DNA from: CAIYYO01 sp049299895
GTDB taxonomy: Archaea; Altiarchaeota; Altiarchaeia; IMC4; QMZM01
Assembly: GCA_049299895.1 (NCBI GenBank)
Contig: JBAQYF010000019.1
Coordinates: 62,001 to 126,000, forward strand
Direction of reading: 5' to 3'
Length of the DNA: 64,000 nucleotides
The notes beneath the pieces were generated by a model. The model was not told where the DNA came from. It saw only the letters and a program-made list of their open reading frames with translations, and made no database searches. Shown in pieces: positions 17,829-26,280 of the stretch (positions are counted from its first letter, which is position 1; every line of letters begins with the position of its first letter). The position numbers were made by a program, and so were the translations under genes.

Positions 17829-19094
17829 TCAGCATGAGCCTGCAGATAGTCCGCCGGTGGACGAGTTTAGCACGACGTCGCATCCCGAGAGGCCGGCGTT
17901 ATATTTGCAGAGGTTCGTCTTCACGGTCTCGGAATCTATTCCCCCGAACTCGTAGCGGTTGTTTGCAAGCCACGTAGGCGATCCGCTTATGCCCAGGGAG
18001 TCTGCTATCTTGATATCGGCACTGAGGAGCTCTTTTCCTTTGGTTCCGTTGACGCATTTCTCTATGGTCTTTATTGCTACGCTGCTTATCCCGGAGTCTT
18101 CTGCACATGTGTGCCAGTCTATTCCTTTTACTCCGTTGGTCGACCTGCAGAATAGATAGTCCAGGAGTTCGTCTGGGCTGTATGCTTTTACGCATAGCTG
18201 CACTATGTCTTCGTCGACTTCATATTGCCCGTGCAGGCTGCTGAATGCTCCATTCGCTTCGCTTGCTATGTAGTGGACGTCCCATGCTAGGGAGTCGCCG
18301 AAATTGTCAACGACAGGCTTCAAGGCCTGGATAGCCTGCCTTCCGTAGGGGCAGTCCGCCATTATGAAGACCTGTATGTCGTTCTTTTTCTCGGGTCTGC
18401 ATTCGATCTTGCTTGCGCATTTGACGCAGTCTATCGTTCCGTCATCCTTGTAGCATGCTGGCTCGTACTGTGCGCCTATCCTCAGGGACTGGTATTTGCC
18501 GGCGGCTTCAAGGTAGTCTGATATGTCGGAGTATCCTGCGGCTGTTTTAGCGTCCTCCGAGAACAAAATGGCCGGCAGGTATTTTAATTGAGCGTCAGAG
18601 AATAATTTCGTTCCTTCCGTTGTGCTGTAATCCACGGTCGTTACGGTCAGCCCGGGGAAAACGTCCAGCAACTGGGTTATCACATCATCCACGAAAACAC
18701 ATTCTTCACAGCGCTTGTCGGAGAGGACGATGACGTTGACCTTCTGGGCTGCCGAGGCTAATGTTGTAGTGGCGGCTGCCTTTTGCCCGGTAGTCGTTAC
18801 AACTGAGAGGGGCATAGTAGTCGGGTTCTTGTCGGATGATCCGTTGGAGGGTATAATGCCGGCATTTTTCAGGGAGGTTATCTTTCCGCTCAGATTGTTT
18901 ATCAGGACTATCGAGTAGACGTTCAGGAGCAGTATCAGCACGGCCAGGCCGATTACGACGTATTGCATCGTATTATGGGAGACTTCTTTCGCATCATTTC
19001 TTCCGGTGGCTTCTTCCACGACCTGATCAAAGTTATTATCGTTCGAGATATCATCATTCATGTTTTTCTTCCTGTGCTTTGTTTCTTCATCCAT
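17829..19094 (-). CDS. Membrane-anchored tandem thioredoxin-fold (DsbA-like) protein
   Basis: A 421-residue protein with a cytoplasmic N-terminus, one membrane helix near residues 44-66 (VVIGLAVLILLLNVYSIVLI), and two extracellular thioredoxin-like domains. The first has the redox pair CEEC near residue 133 (SDKRCEECVFVDD). The second starts near residue 245 (VFIMADCPYGRQA), has only one Cys at the active-site position, and carries the cis-proline loop GISGSPTWLANN, as in DsbA-like and GILT-like proteins. Several other cysteines lie between and after. It probably forms or isomerises disulfides in the cysteine-rich envelope proteins encoded nearby; that role is inference. Confidence 0.8.
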   Translation of the reverse strand: MDEETKHRKKNMNDDISNDNNFDQVVEEATGRNDAKEVSHNTMQYVVIGLAVLILLLNVYSIVLINNLSGKITSLKNAGIIPSNGSSDKNPTTMPLSVVTTTGQKAAATTTLASAAQKVNVIVLSDKRCEECVFVDDVITQLLDVFPGLTVTTVDYSTTEGTKLFSDAQLKYLPAILFSEDAKTAAGYSDISDYLEAAGKYQSLRIGAQYEPACYKDDGTIDCVKCASKIECRPEKKNDIQVFIMADCPYGRQAIQALKPVVDNFGDSLAWDVHYIASEANGAFSSLHGQYEVDEDIVQLCVKAYSPDELLDYLFCRSTNGVKGIDWHTCAEDSGISSVAIKTIEKCVNGTKGKELLSADIKIADSLGISGSPTWLANNRYEFGGIDSETVKTNLCKYNAGLSGCDVVLNSSTGGLSAGSC

Positions 19095-19278
19095 TTTTCA
19101 GGCCTCACATCAACCCATTAAGAATATACTATACATTTGCTTCAAAAAAGCAATAAAGTTTAATAAAATTAAGGAACAGGGAATAAAATATGGGAATCCA
19201 CGGGTCTCTTACATGATTATCCGGTATAGAAGGCATTTTTCCCGGGGACCAACGCATGGGAACCGTCCGGCCAATTTT

Positions 19279-19292
19279 TTAGGTGCGCCTAA
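19279..19292. promoter_or_regulatory. Candidate DtxR-family operator
   Basis: The palindrome TTAGG-tgcg-CCTAA lies about 36 bases upstream of the DtxR-family gene, just before a TATA-like TTTTTATAGG. It matches half-sites of the known DtxR/IdeR iron box (TTAGGTTAG...). Position and sequence suggest metal-dependent autoregulation of the dtxR-feoB pair, with repression when iron or manganese is plentiful. Confidence 0.7.
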
Positions 19293-19327
19293 CATTTTTA
19301 TAGGCGTAGGGCTAATTAGTTATCACT

Positions 19328-19972
19328 ATGCAAAGCGAGAATCGGGAGGAATACCTGGAAGCAATATACGGCCTTTTGGAGGAGGGATACGAGGTCTCTC
19401 CCACCAGGATAGCAAGGAAGCTAGGCATTAATCCGTCGAGCGTTTCCGAGATGCTGAAAAAACTGGACGCCGAGGGCTTCGTGTTATGGAAGCCTTATGG
19501 GAACGTCGAACTGACGAAGAAAGGCTTCAAGAAGGCCTCGGGGATGAAGAGGAAGCACCGTCTCCTGGAAAGGTTCCTCTACGACGTACTCAAGATAGAG
19601 ATCGGAAAAGTCCACGAACAGGCCTGCCGCATGGAGCACTCGCTCTCGGATGAAGCCGCCGAGGCGCTGTCAAAGTTCATGAACCACCCGGCGAAATGCC
19701 CGGACGACAACAAGAGGATCCCGAAGGGAACGGAGCCAGAATCCCTGAGAACGCTTACGGACCTCAAGCAGGGGGAGACTGCATCCATCGTCTTCCTGGA
19801 AGGAGGAGACGAGTTCAAGAACAGGATACGCTCGGTCGGAGTGGTGGAAGGAAAAATGGCAAAGGTAGTCGCAAAAGAACCCTTCGGAGGGCCCCTTGTG
19901 ATAAAGGTCGGGAGCACGCAGATAACCCTCGGGAGGGGCATGGCATCCAAGGTGAGGGTGGTTGCAGGATGA
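19328..19972 (+). CDS. DtxR/MntR-family metal-dependent repressor
   Basis: A 214-residue transcription regulator. The N-terminal winged helix (NREEYLEAIYGLLEEGYEVSP, then ARKLGINPSSVSEMLKKL) is the classic DtxR DNA-binding domain. The metal-binding and dimer region holds HRLLERFLYDVLKI, then HEQACRMEHSLSDEA with the expected Cys, Glu and His ligands. From about residue 140 a FeoA/SH3-like domain follows. The stop overlaps the feoB start as ATGA, so repressor and transporter are one transcript. A DtxR-type palindrome lies upstream. Whether it senses Fe2+ or Mn2+ is not fixed by sequence, but the feoB neighbour argues for iron. Confidence 0.93.
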   Translation: MQSENREEYLEAIYGLLEEGYEVSPTRIARKLGINPSSVSEMLKKLDAEGFVLWKPYGNVELTKKGFKKASGMKRKHRLLERFLYDVLKIEIGKVHEQACRMEHSLSDEAAEALSKFMNHPAKCPDDNKRIPKGTEPESLRTLTDLKQGETASIVFLEGGDEFKNRIRSVGVVEGKMAKVVAKEPFGGPLVIKVGSTQITLGRGMASKVRVVAG

Positions 19973-21666
19973 AGATACTCCTAATAGGCAATCCGAACGT
20001 CGGGAAAAGCTCGCTTTTTTCAAGGCTCACGGGAGTGGAAGTAGTCTGCTCGAATTATCCCGGGACGACGGTCAACTATTCAACCGGAACAGTCAGATGC
20101 GCAGGGGAGAAGGCCGGGATAATAGACGTTCCCGGGACGTACTCTCTCAAGGCTGAGAACCCGGCGGAGAAGGTCGCAACAGACATGTTAAAGGACGGCG
20201 ACGTCATAGTGAACGTCGTAGACGCAACGAACCTGGAAAGGAACCTCAACCTCACGCTGCAGGTACTGGAATACGGAAAACCCGCCATAATCGCCCTCAA
20301 CATGAGCGACGATGCAAGGCACCTCGGGATAGAGATAGACAAACAGGCGCTGGAAGAGGCCCTCGGAGTACCCGTGGTCGAAACAGTCGCATTAACGGGA
20401 CAGGGACTAAAGGAATTGATAGAGAAAATACCCTACGCAAGAAGCGCTCCCCCAGCGAAAAGAACGGATGCCGACCGCTGGAAAGAGATAGGGAGAATAC
20501 TTGAAAGAACCCAGAAACGCCAGGACAAGCAGCACAGCCTCGCAGAACTCCTGGAAGACGCGACGATAAAACCGCTCACAGGAATACCCATCGCACTCCT
20601 CGTATTATACCTGCTATTCTCAGCCATCATAGGAGCAGGAGACGCCCTCACAGAATACGCTATCGACCCGTTCTTCCACACAATATACCTGCCCGCAGCC
20701 AAGGCGGCAGTCGAACCGCTCATACCCCGGGGATTGGCGCATAACCTCCTGCTCGGAACAAGCGACGATCCCGTGGCCGGCCTGGGCATGCTCACGACGG
20801 GATTATACATACCAATTGGAATGATCCTGCCGTTCGTCATATTGTTCTATCTGGCACTCGGCCTGCTCGAAGACATAGGATATCTTCCGAGGATCGCAAC
20901 CCTCATGGACAACGTGATGCACAGGATAGGCCTGCACGGCTCGGCCATAATCCCCGCCATACTTGGAATGGGATGCAAGGTCCCGGGGATACTTGCGACA
21001 AGGATACTGGAAACCGAGAAACAGAGATTTATTTCCGCAACGCTGATAGCAATATCCATACCGTGCCTTGCGCAGAACGCGGTGATAGTAAGCCTCCTCA
21101 TGCGCTACGGCATACAATACGTAGCGATAGTATACGCGACGCTGATAATAATACACATAGCAGTAGGGCTTCTCCTCAACAAAATGACGAAGGGCGAAAG
21201 CCCGGAGATACTCCTGGAGATCCCCCCATACAGGAAACCCTCATTCGGGACGACTATCAAAAAGACCTGGATAAGGGTGAAATACTTCCTGAAAGAAGCC
21301 GTGCCTTATATTATTATAGGTGTATTCATAGCAAACATATTATTCATCACCGGGACCACGCAGAAAATAGCCGAGACCGCAGGACCCACGTTGACCGCCG
21401 CCTTCGGGATACCGGGAGACGCCGTTCTGGCGATACTCGTAGGCTTCATCAGAAAGGATGCGGCAGTCGGGATGCTCGCGGCAATACCTATGACCCCCAT
21501 GCAGCTTACGATAGCATGCATACTCCTCGTGACCTATTTCCCGTGCATAGCGACCCTTGTGGTATTATACAACGAGCTGGGAATAAAGAACTTCCTAAAG
21601 ACGATAGCATTGATGATTGTTGTAACGTTCGTCACAGGGGTTGTGTTGAAGATGCTTTTGTTGTAG
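19969..21666 (+). CDS. feoB: Ferrous iron transporter FeoB
   Basis: A 565-residue Fe2+ transporter with a cytoplasmic G domain and a membrane core. The G motifs are GNPNVGKSSLFSRLTG (G1), NYPGTTVNYSTG (G2), DVPGTYSL (G3) and ALNMSDDA (NxxD, G4). The membrane part has two Gate-like segments (LGMGCKVPGILATRIL, and FIRKDAAVGMLAAIP). It is shorter than bacterial FeoB, as usual in archaea, and there is no free FeoA; the preceding DtxR protein carries a FeoA-like domain. Translationally coupled to that gene by ATGA. A diverged copy of its last 26 codons lies 2.4 kb downstream at 24035-24115. Confidence 0.95.
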   Translation: MKILLIGNPNVGKSSLFSRLTGVEVVCSNYPGTTVNYSTGTVRCAGEKAGIIDVPGTYSLKAENPAEKVATDMLKDGDVIVNVVDATNLERNLNLTLQVLEYGKPAIIALNMSDDARHLGIEIDKQALEEALGVPVVETVALTGQGLKELIEKIPYARSAPPAKRTDADRWKEIGRILERTQKRQDKQHSLAELLEDATIKPLTGIPIALLVLYLLFSAIIGAGDALTEYAIDPFFHTIYLPAAKAAVEPLIPRGLAHNLLLGTSDDPVAGLGMLTTGLYIPIGMILPFVILFYLALGLLEDIGYLPRIATLMDNVMHRIGLHGSAIIPAILGMGCKVPGILATRILETEKQRFISATLIAISIPCLAQNAVIVSLLMRYGIQYVAIVYATLIIIHIAVGLLLNKMTKGESPEILLEIPPYRKPSFGTTIKKTWIRVKYFLKEAVPYIIIGVFIANILFITGTTQKIAETAGPTLTAAFGIPGDAVLAILVGFIRKDAAVGMLAAIPMTPMQLTIACILLVTYFPCIATLVVLYNELGIKNFLKTIALMIVVTFVTGVVLKMLLL

Positions 21667-21738
21667 TATATCAAATTCGACTTATCGAAATTTTAAAACT
21701 ACTAAAAATAAATATCCCCGCAGCAAGCTGCGGAGTAT

Positions 21739-22020
21739 TTACGATGTAAACGTGTTAAGCTTCATTTGAGAGTAATCTTCTTTCTCTTCAGGGGAACCTT
21801 GCTGCTCTACATATCTTCTGATTATGTCCTCTGTTACGCCGTCTCCAACGGTCCCTATGTATCCCCCATCACTCCAAAACTCTGCTCCCCAAAGCGTTTT
21901 CCTAACCTCGGAAAACGCTCAAAAAGCATACGGGCAGATACGCTTTTCATCACCTGCATCACTCTGGACGGGGCATACCGGGGAGCAGCCCCAACGAAGT
22001 GGTTTTCATGCTTTTAACGA
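21739..22020 (-). pseudogene. IS200/IS605 TnpA (Y1 transposase) C-terminal remnant
   Basis: The minus strand encodes the C-terminal half of a Y1 HUH transposase of the IS200/IS605 type. It reads RYAPSRVMQVMKSVSAR, LFERFPRL, then after a one-base frameshift near 21910 TLWGAEFWSDGGYIGTVGDG and DIIRRYVEQQG, and stops at 21739. The LWG..FWSDGYF.TVG pattern is diagnostic of the family. The N-terminal part with the catalytic HUH motif is lost or damaged; only HENHF remains at the 5' edge, where a plus-strand DDE transposase relic begins. The element cannot be active. Confidence 0.75.
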
Positions 22021-22025
22021 GGCTG

Positions 22026-22590
22026 TCGGCTGGTTTCTTGCCTGCGAGCGGAAAAACCTCGATAGATGCGACAGGCTATGACCGAAGACATGCCAGCAAA
22101 CACTATGTGAAAAGATGCAAAATGCAGTTGCAGAGCATGAAAACAACCTACTTGGTGGATACTGAATCACTGGCCATACTTGGAGTTCACACCACCGTAA
22201 CCCGCAAACACGACACCAAAATACTGCTGCCTGTCGTCAGGCAGGCAGAAGAACATTATTTTATAGAAAGCGTCCGCGCGGACAAAGGATACGATGACCA
22301 AAAAATACGCAACACCCTGCGTGAGGCGGGCATACGCCCGCTCATAAAACACCGGGAATTCAAGCCTTTGGACAAGGCACACAACGCCCGCATGAAAAAA
22401 GAGGACTACAACCAAAGAGCCATGAGCGAATCAGTAAACAGCATGACCAAACGCAAGCACGGAGACACACTACACACCAAAACTTACTGGACACAATTCA
22501 AAGAAATACGCCTAAAAGCCATAACCCACAACATCGAAAGATGCATAAAAACAATGCATCAAATAAGGAATTCAATCAAGCTAATAATTT
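22026..22590 (+). pseudogene. IS5-type DDE transposase, 5'-truncated
   Basis: A plus-strand frame that reads SIDATGYDRRHASKHYVKRC, RKHDTKILLPVVRQ, ADKGYDDQKIRNTLREAGIR and YNQRAMSESVNSMTKRKHGD. It matches the catalytic part of IS5-type DDE transposases as seen in haloarchaea, with the D, D and E residues in place. The first hundred or so residues are missing, and the frame no longer stops where the family ends. It runs on for over 300 bases antisense to the ATPase gene. It abuts the Y1 transposase relic head to head. No clean terminal inverted repeats were seen. Confidence 0.75.
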
Positions 22591-22648
22591 TTAATTTTAA
22601 TTCCTTCTTGGGGGAGTATGCCGTATTCGTGGACGAAATGTCCATTTT

Positions 22649-23902
22649 TTACATCATATACTTCCACAGCGGCACATATTCTATTTCTAATCCGTCTCTT
22701 GTCTCCTTTTTTTCCAGGTCTTTTGTTACGACGAGCAGATTTTTTGCATCCAAGGTTTTTGCTGCCTGCACGTTTTTTGTTATATCTGACTGGGGGTTTT
22801 CAGAGTATTTGACTTCTATCGGGGTTTTGTCTTTTGTGATGAAGTCGATCTCGCCATGTTTTCTCCAGAAGTTTTCAGCCCCCGATCTCTCGGCTACTGC
22901 GTTTTCTGCTAGTTTGGTATAAATTCCCTGATAGTCTGTTTCGTTTTCGAGGGCTGATGCGGCGAGCGTCGTTGTGGTCAGGTATGCTTTTTTTGCTTTT
23001 CTCGTCCCTGCTGCCGCGCTTCCCGTATGGTTGTAGAGTAGTTTTATCAGGAAGGCTTTCTCAAGGTATTTTACGTATTTTGAAGCCGTCTGATACGTTA
23101 CCCCGAGGTTTGATGCAAGGTTGCGGTATTCTATCATCATGCCGGGGTTTTTTGCTATCTGTCTGAATATTTCTGCGAGGACGTCTGGTTCTGCGGCATC
23201 GTACGTCTTTGGTATGTCCCCATATATTATTTTTTCGGTTATGCTTCTTACGTATTTTCTTACCTTGTCGTAGTCTGCCTCGTTGATTATTTCCGGGAAT
23301 CCTCCCCGGATAAGATAGTTTACAAGCTCTTTTTTGAGGATATCTTTTTGTATTACTGTATCCTTTATTTCTATTCCCTTGAAGTAGAGATATTCCTGAT
23401 AATTCAGCGGTTTTAGCTGGAAGTCATATATTCTGCCTGCGAGGCTTTCCTGGGCTTTTCGAATGTTTACGCCTGCCGACCCTGAGACGACGAATTTTAT
23501 TCCTTTATCGAGGTCGTAATATCTCTTGAGTATTATCTGCCAGTCTCTTACATGGCTTATCTCGTCAAGGAAAATGTATACATTCCTCAGGTCCTCTCTG
23601 AGTATACTCTCCTCGTAGGCCTGGATCAGTTTTTCTACTGCATCAGGATCTTTTGCAAAAATCTCGTCAAAGGAGAAGTACATAATCCTCAGGGGATTCG
23701 TCTTTTCCAGCAGGCGGTCTATGAACTGGTGCATGAGAACAGTCTTCCCCACTCTGCGTAGACCGGTAATACATAAGATTTGCTTGTCTTCTTGGTATCG
23801 GAGAACTACTTCTAAAAGCCGCCTTTCCTTTGGAGGGCTCTGGAAAGCCTTTGAACCGCTCCACCAGGGGTTCTGCCTTACAAGATAATCAACAAGTTCC
23901 AT
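22649..23902 (-). CDS. AAA ATPase with DUF4143 C-terminal domain
   Basis: A 417-residue protein of the AAA_14/DUF4143 family, common in archaea and often in variable genome regions. Walker A is ITGLRRVGKTVLMHQF near residue 50, Walker B is YIFLDEISHVRDW near residue 110, followed by FVVSGSAGVNIRK. The C-terminal part has ARSGAENFWR-type sequence and the nuclease-like DFITKDKTPIEVKYSEN, resembling a restriction-endonuclease fold strand pair. Role unknown; proposals for the family include mobile-element or defence functions. It is flanked by transposase relics and a feoB tail duplicate, so it was probably acquired together with them. Confidence 0.88.
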   Translation of the reverse strand: MELVDYLVRQNPWWSGSKAFQSPPKERRLLEVVLRYQEDKQILCITGLRRVGKTVLMHQFIDRLLEKTNPLRIMYFSFDEIFAKDPDAVEKLIQAYEESILREDLRNVYIFLDEISHVRDWQIILKRYYDLDKGIKFVVSGSAGVNIRKAQESLAGRIYDFQLKPLNYQEYLYFKGIEIKDTVIQKDILKKELVNYLIRGGFPEIINEADYDKVRKYVRSITEKIIYGDIPKTYDAAEPDVLAEIFRQIAKNPGMMIEYRNLASNLGVTYQTASKYVKYLEKAFLIKLLYNHTGSAAAGTRKAKKAYLTTTTLAASALENETDYQGIYTKLAENAVAERSGAENFWRKHGEIDFITKDKTPIEVKYSENPQSDITKNVQAAKTLDAKNLLVVTKDLEKKETRDGLEIEYVPLWKYMM

Positions 23903-24034
23903 TTTAGTAATATAATTGGTTAATTATATATAAAAATCAATTAATACAATTATTAATTTTGTATTAATTACAATTAATACATTTAAAAAGAGTATCTGAA
24001 ACCAGATATATCCCATGGAAAAATGGAGGGGACC

Positions 24035-24115
24035 TTGAACTACGCAAAGACGATAGGATTGATGCTTGTCGTAACATTCGTCACGGGAACGCTGCTGAAG
24101 GTCCTGCTGCTCTGA
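24035..24115 (+). pseudogene. Relic of a second feoB 3' end
   Basis: Twenty-six codons and a stop that read NYAKTIGLMLVVTFVTGT then LLKVLLL, nearly the same as the last residues of the feoB at 19969-21666 (NFLKTIALMIVVTFVTGV). The DNA differs at many third positions, so it is not a fresh duplication. It is the stump of a paralogous feoB or of the gene's original tail. Together with feoB it brackets the transposase relics and the ATPase gene. Confidence 0.8.
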
Positions 24116-24120
24116 CAGGC

Positions 24121-25365
24121 TCATTGGGTTACTTCCAGCGAAGCGACCCGGTAATCCTCTTTTACGCCCGGGGCAGTTCCTTTCTTCTGGTTGCGCTCGT
24201 ATACGAAAGAGCCCACAGTAGCAATGATGTTGGTGAACACTATTATTATCAGCACCATGTCCGTGAAGCCTGCCGGAACCGCCCTCGTTATCAGGGGCGA
24301 CGATGCGAGAACTGCTGCCGCAAGGCCTCTTGGCATCATGGTCCCGATGATTGTCCCGGAATCGGACAATTCTTTTCCGTTGCGCTTTATTATGAGGACC
24401 GTCGGTATCGCCCTTGCGAGGATAAGAGCCAGGACTATGACGAAAGCCGTTATTAGAAGCGAGCCGTTGAGTATCTTCAGATTGAATAAAAGCCCCAGGT
24501 ACACGAAGAAGAAGGTGCGGATGAAAAAGGAGACCTCTTCCTGGAATGCGCGTATGCTCGGATCCAGGACAAAGTTTTTGTCTATCCTGAGGATCCTTGC
24601 AAGGTCTGTCGAATTGCCGAGGACCAGGCCGAAACAGAATGCCGCTATTGCCCCGTTCCCCTGCGAGAATTCCACAAAAGAGTAAAGCAGGAATATGACG
24701 GCAACGGTCATAAGATACCCGAAAGGCAGGTGATGGAAACGCGCAAGTATCCTTATCCAGAATATCCCGAATATGAAAGCAAAAAATGCGCCGACCGCAA
24801 AGGCGGAGAACAGGCCGTTCGACACTTCGGACAGGTCCGCAGACCCGGAGACTATGATGCCGCTTATGGTGATCGCGCCTATTATGCTCAATACGTCAGT
24901 CAGGGTCGCCTCAAGCGTGAGCAGCACGCGGACGCACTCGTTTATGTTCAGCTTGGACGCAAGGGAGATAACGATAGCGGAACTCGGACCCCCGACGACG
25001 ATCCCCATAAGAAGCGCCGGCAGGAGGTCCCAGCCCATGAGATAAAGCGCCGCCATGACCAGTACGCCGTTGAGTGCGAAAACCGACACTGTGTAGACGG
25101 TCGCAGTCGGGAGCTCGTTTATGACCTTCTGGAACTTGAGATTTATCCCCCCGTCGAAGAGTATCATCATGAGAGCAAGTGCGCCGAAGTATTCTGCGAA
25201 TGACAGGAAGACCTTGGAGTCGAAACCCGGGAAGCCGTTGGCGATTAGAACGCCTATGGACATTAGTATCAGGACGTCGGGTATCTTTGTCTTCTCGAAG
25301 AAAAGCATGCTGAAAAAGCCCACGAAGATTATCAGCCCCATTGCGAAAAAGACGGTTTCTATCAT
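24121..25365 (-). CDS. Cation:proton antiporter (CPA family, NhaP-like)
   Basis: A 414-residue membrane antiporter with about twelve hydrophobic helices, exchanging Na+ or K+ for H+. Family features are FDGGINLKF near residue 72, GGPSSAIVISLASKL near residue 124, TLEATLTDVLSIIGA near residue 150 (the ion-binding Asp), and MMPRGLAAAVLASSP near residue 345. The C-terminal tail after the last helix is short (about 30 residues), without a TrkA domain. It ends six bases from the feoB relic and is convergent with it. It fits the ion-transport theme of 14-26 kb. Confidence 0.9.
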   Translation of the reverse strand: MIETVFFAMGLIIFVGFFSMLFFEKTKIPDVLILMSIGVLIANGFPGFDSKVFLSFAEYFGALALMMILFDGGINLKFQKVINELPTATVYTVSVFALNGVLVMAALYLMGWDLLPALLMGIVVGGPSSAIVISLASKLNINECVRVLLTLEATLTDVLSIIGAITISGIIVSGSADLSEVSNGLFSAFAVGAFFAFIFGIFWIRILARFHHLPFGYLMTVAVIFLLYSFVEFSQGNGAIAAFCFGLVLGNSTDLARILRIDKNFVLDPSIRAFQEEVSFFIRTFFFVYLGLLFNLKILNGSLLITAFVIVLALILARAIPTVLIIKRNGKELSDSGTIIGTMMPRGLAAAVLASSPLITRAVPAGFTDMVLIIIVFTNIIATVGSFVYERNQKKGTAPGVKEDYRVASLEVTQ

Positions 25366-25494
25366 TGTATCAGATCAAAAAAACAACCCGGCAATCATAT
25401 ATTTAGCGGATAAGACTATTTAAAACTTTTACCGCAGGAATAACGTCTTTTGCCCATGCGTTCCCTAAACATAAACCCATAAAAGGCGTTTTAC

Positions 25495-26020
25495 ATGCCA
25501 GAACAGAAAACCGATACCGGCACAGGGTTAAACTCGTCGGAGGCGGGAAAAAGGCTGCTCGAATACGGACCAAACAGGTTATCCAGGCCGTATGAAGTAA
25601 AGTTCCGGGATATCGTGAAAGAAGACCATCAGAGGGATACTCGCATCCGGGGCAAGCCTGTTTGCCGCTGTATGGATAGCGTACTACTATGCGGCGTCCA
25701 TGAACCTGCCCCTGGCAGAGATACAGACCTACGCCTTCACGGCATGGATAACGGGACACCTGATACTCGCATACATCTCCAGATCCGAGACAGACCCGTT
25801 ATACAAGCTCGGACTCTTCTCGAACGGGATAATGAACTATTGGGCGGCGCTGGTGGTGCCGTTCCTCGCACTCTTCATATACGTTCCCGCGGTAGGAACG
25901 CAGCTGAAAGCAACCTGGATACCTATTGGGGAGATAGCGGGCATCGCACTGATAGCCTTCCTTGCGATAATCTGGCAGGAAATAGGGAAAACTATAAAAT
26001 ACCTGAAGAACAATAGATAA
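25495..26020 (+). pseudogene. P-type cation ATPase relic with large internal deletion
   Basis: The first 43 codons (MPEQKTDTGTGLNSSEAGKR, LLEYGPNRLSRPYEVKFRDI) are the N-terminal domain of a cation-transport P-type ATPase. Then, after a frame change near 25625, the sequence reads IRGILASGASLFAAVWIAYY and on to PLYKLGLFSNGIMNYWAALV, WIPIGEIAGIALIAFLAII. That is the last membrane helices of the same family, ending at 26020. About 600 residues with the phosphorylation and ATP sites are gone. The gene is dead as a pump. The second part could still be translated as a small membrane protein from an internal ATG at 25700. Confidence 0.8.
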
Positions 26021-26024
26021 CAAA

Positions 26025-26276
26025 ATGAAAATCGGCGTATGCGGCGTAGCCTGCGAAAAATGCCCCAAGATGACGAAAGGAACATGCCCCAACAAAGATA
26101 CGGGAGGATGCGTCCCAAAAGATAACCCGTTCTGCAAGATAGCAACATGCGCCCACCACAGGGGAGTCAAACTCTGCTTTGAATGCCCCGCATTCCCGTG
26201 CGCAACCTCAAAAACAGGCCCCCTCAACTACGGATACTGCCAGTATCTTGCAGGAAAAGACATCAACGGGCTGTAA
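26025..26276 (+). CDS. DUF3795-like cysteine-rich protein
   Basis: An 83-residue cytoplasmic protein with eleven cysteines: GVCGVACEKCPKMTKGTCP at the start, then CVPKDNPFCKIATCAHHRG, then CFECPAFPC. This is the pattern of the DUF3795 family, thought to bind metal, possibly an iron-sulfur cluster, with unknown role. The ATG lies just after the P-type ATPase relic and may share its promoter. The stop is four bases from the convergent MFS gene. Start choice is clear because the family begins MxxCGVxC. Confidence 0.8.
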   Translation: MKIGVCGVACEKCPKMTKGTCPNKDTGGCVPKDNPFCKIATCAHHRGVKLCFECPAFPCATSKTGPLNYGYCQYLAGKDINGL

Positions 26277-26280
26277 AACC

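Noticed and set aside
21999..22922. A 307-codon plus-strand frame through the DDE transposase into the ATPase gene
   Set aside because: Only the first two-thirds matches a transposase; the rest is antisense to the ATPase gene and is read-through after loss of the stop.
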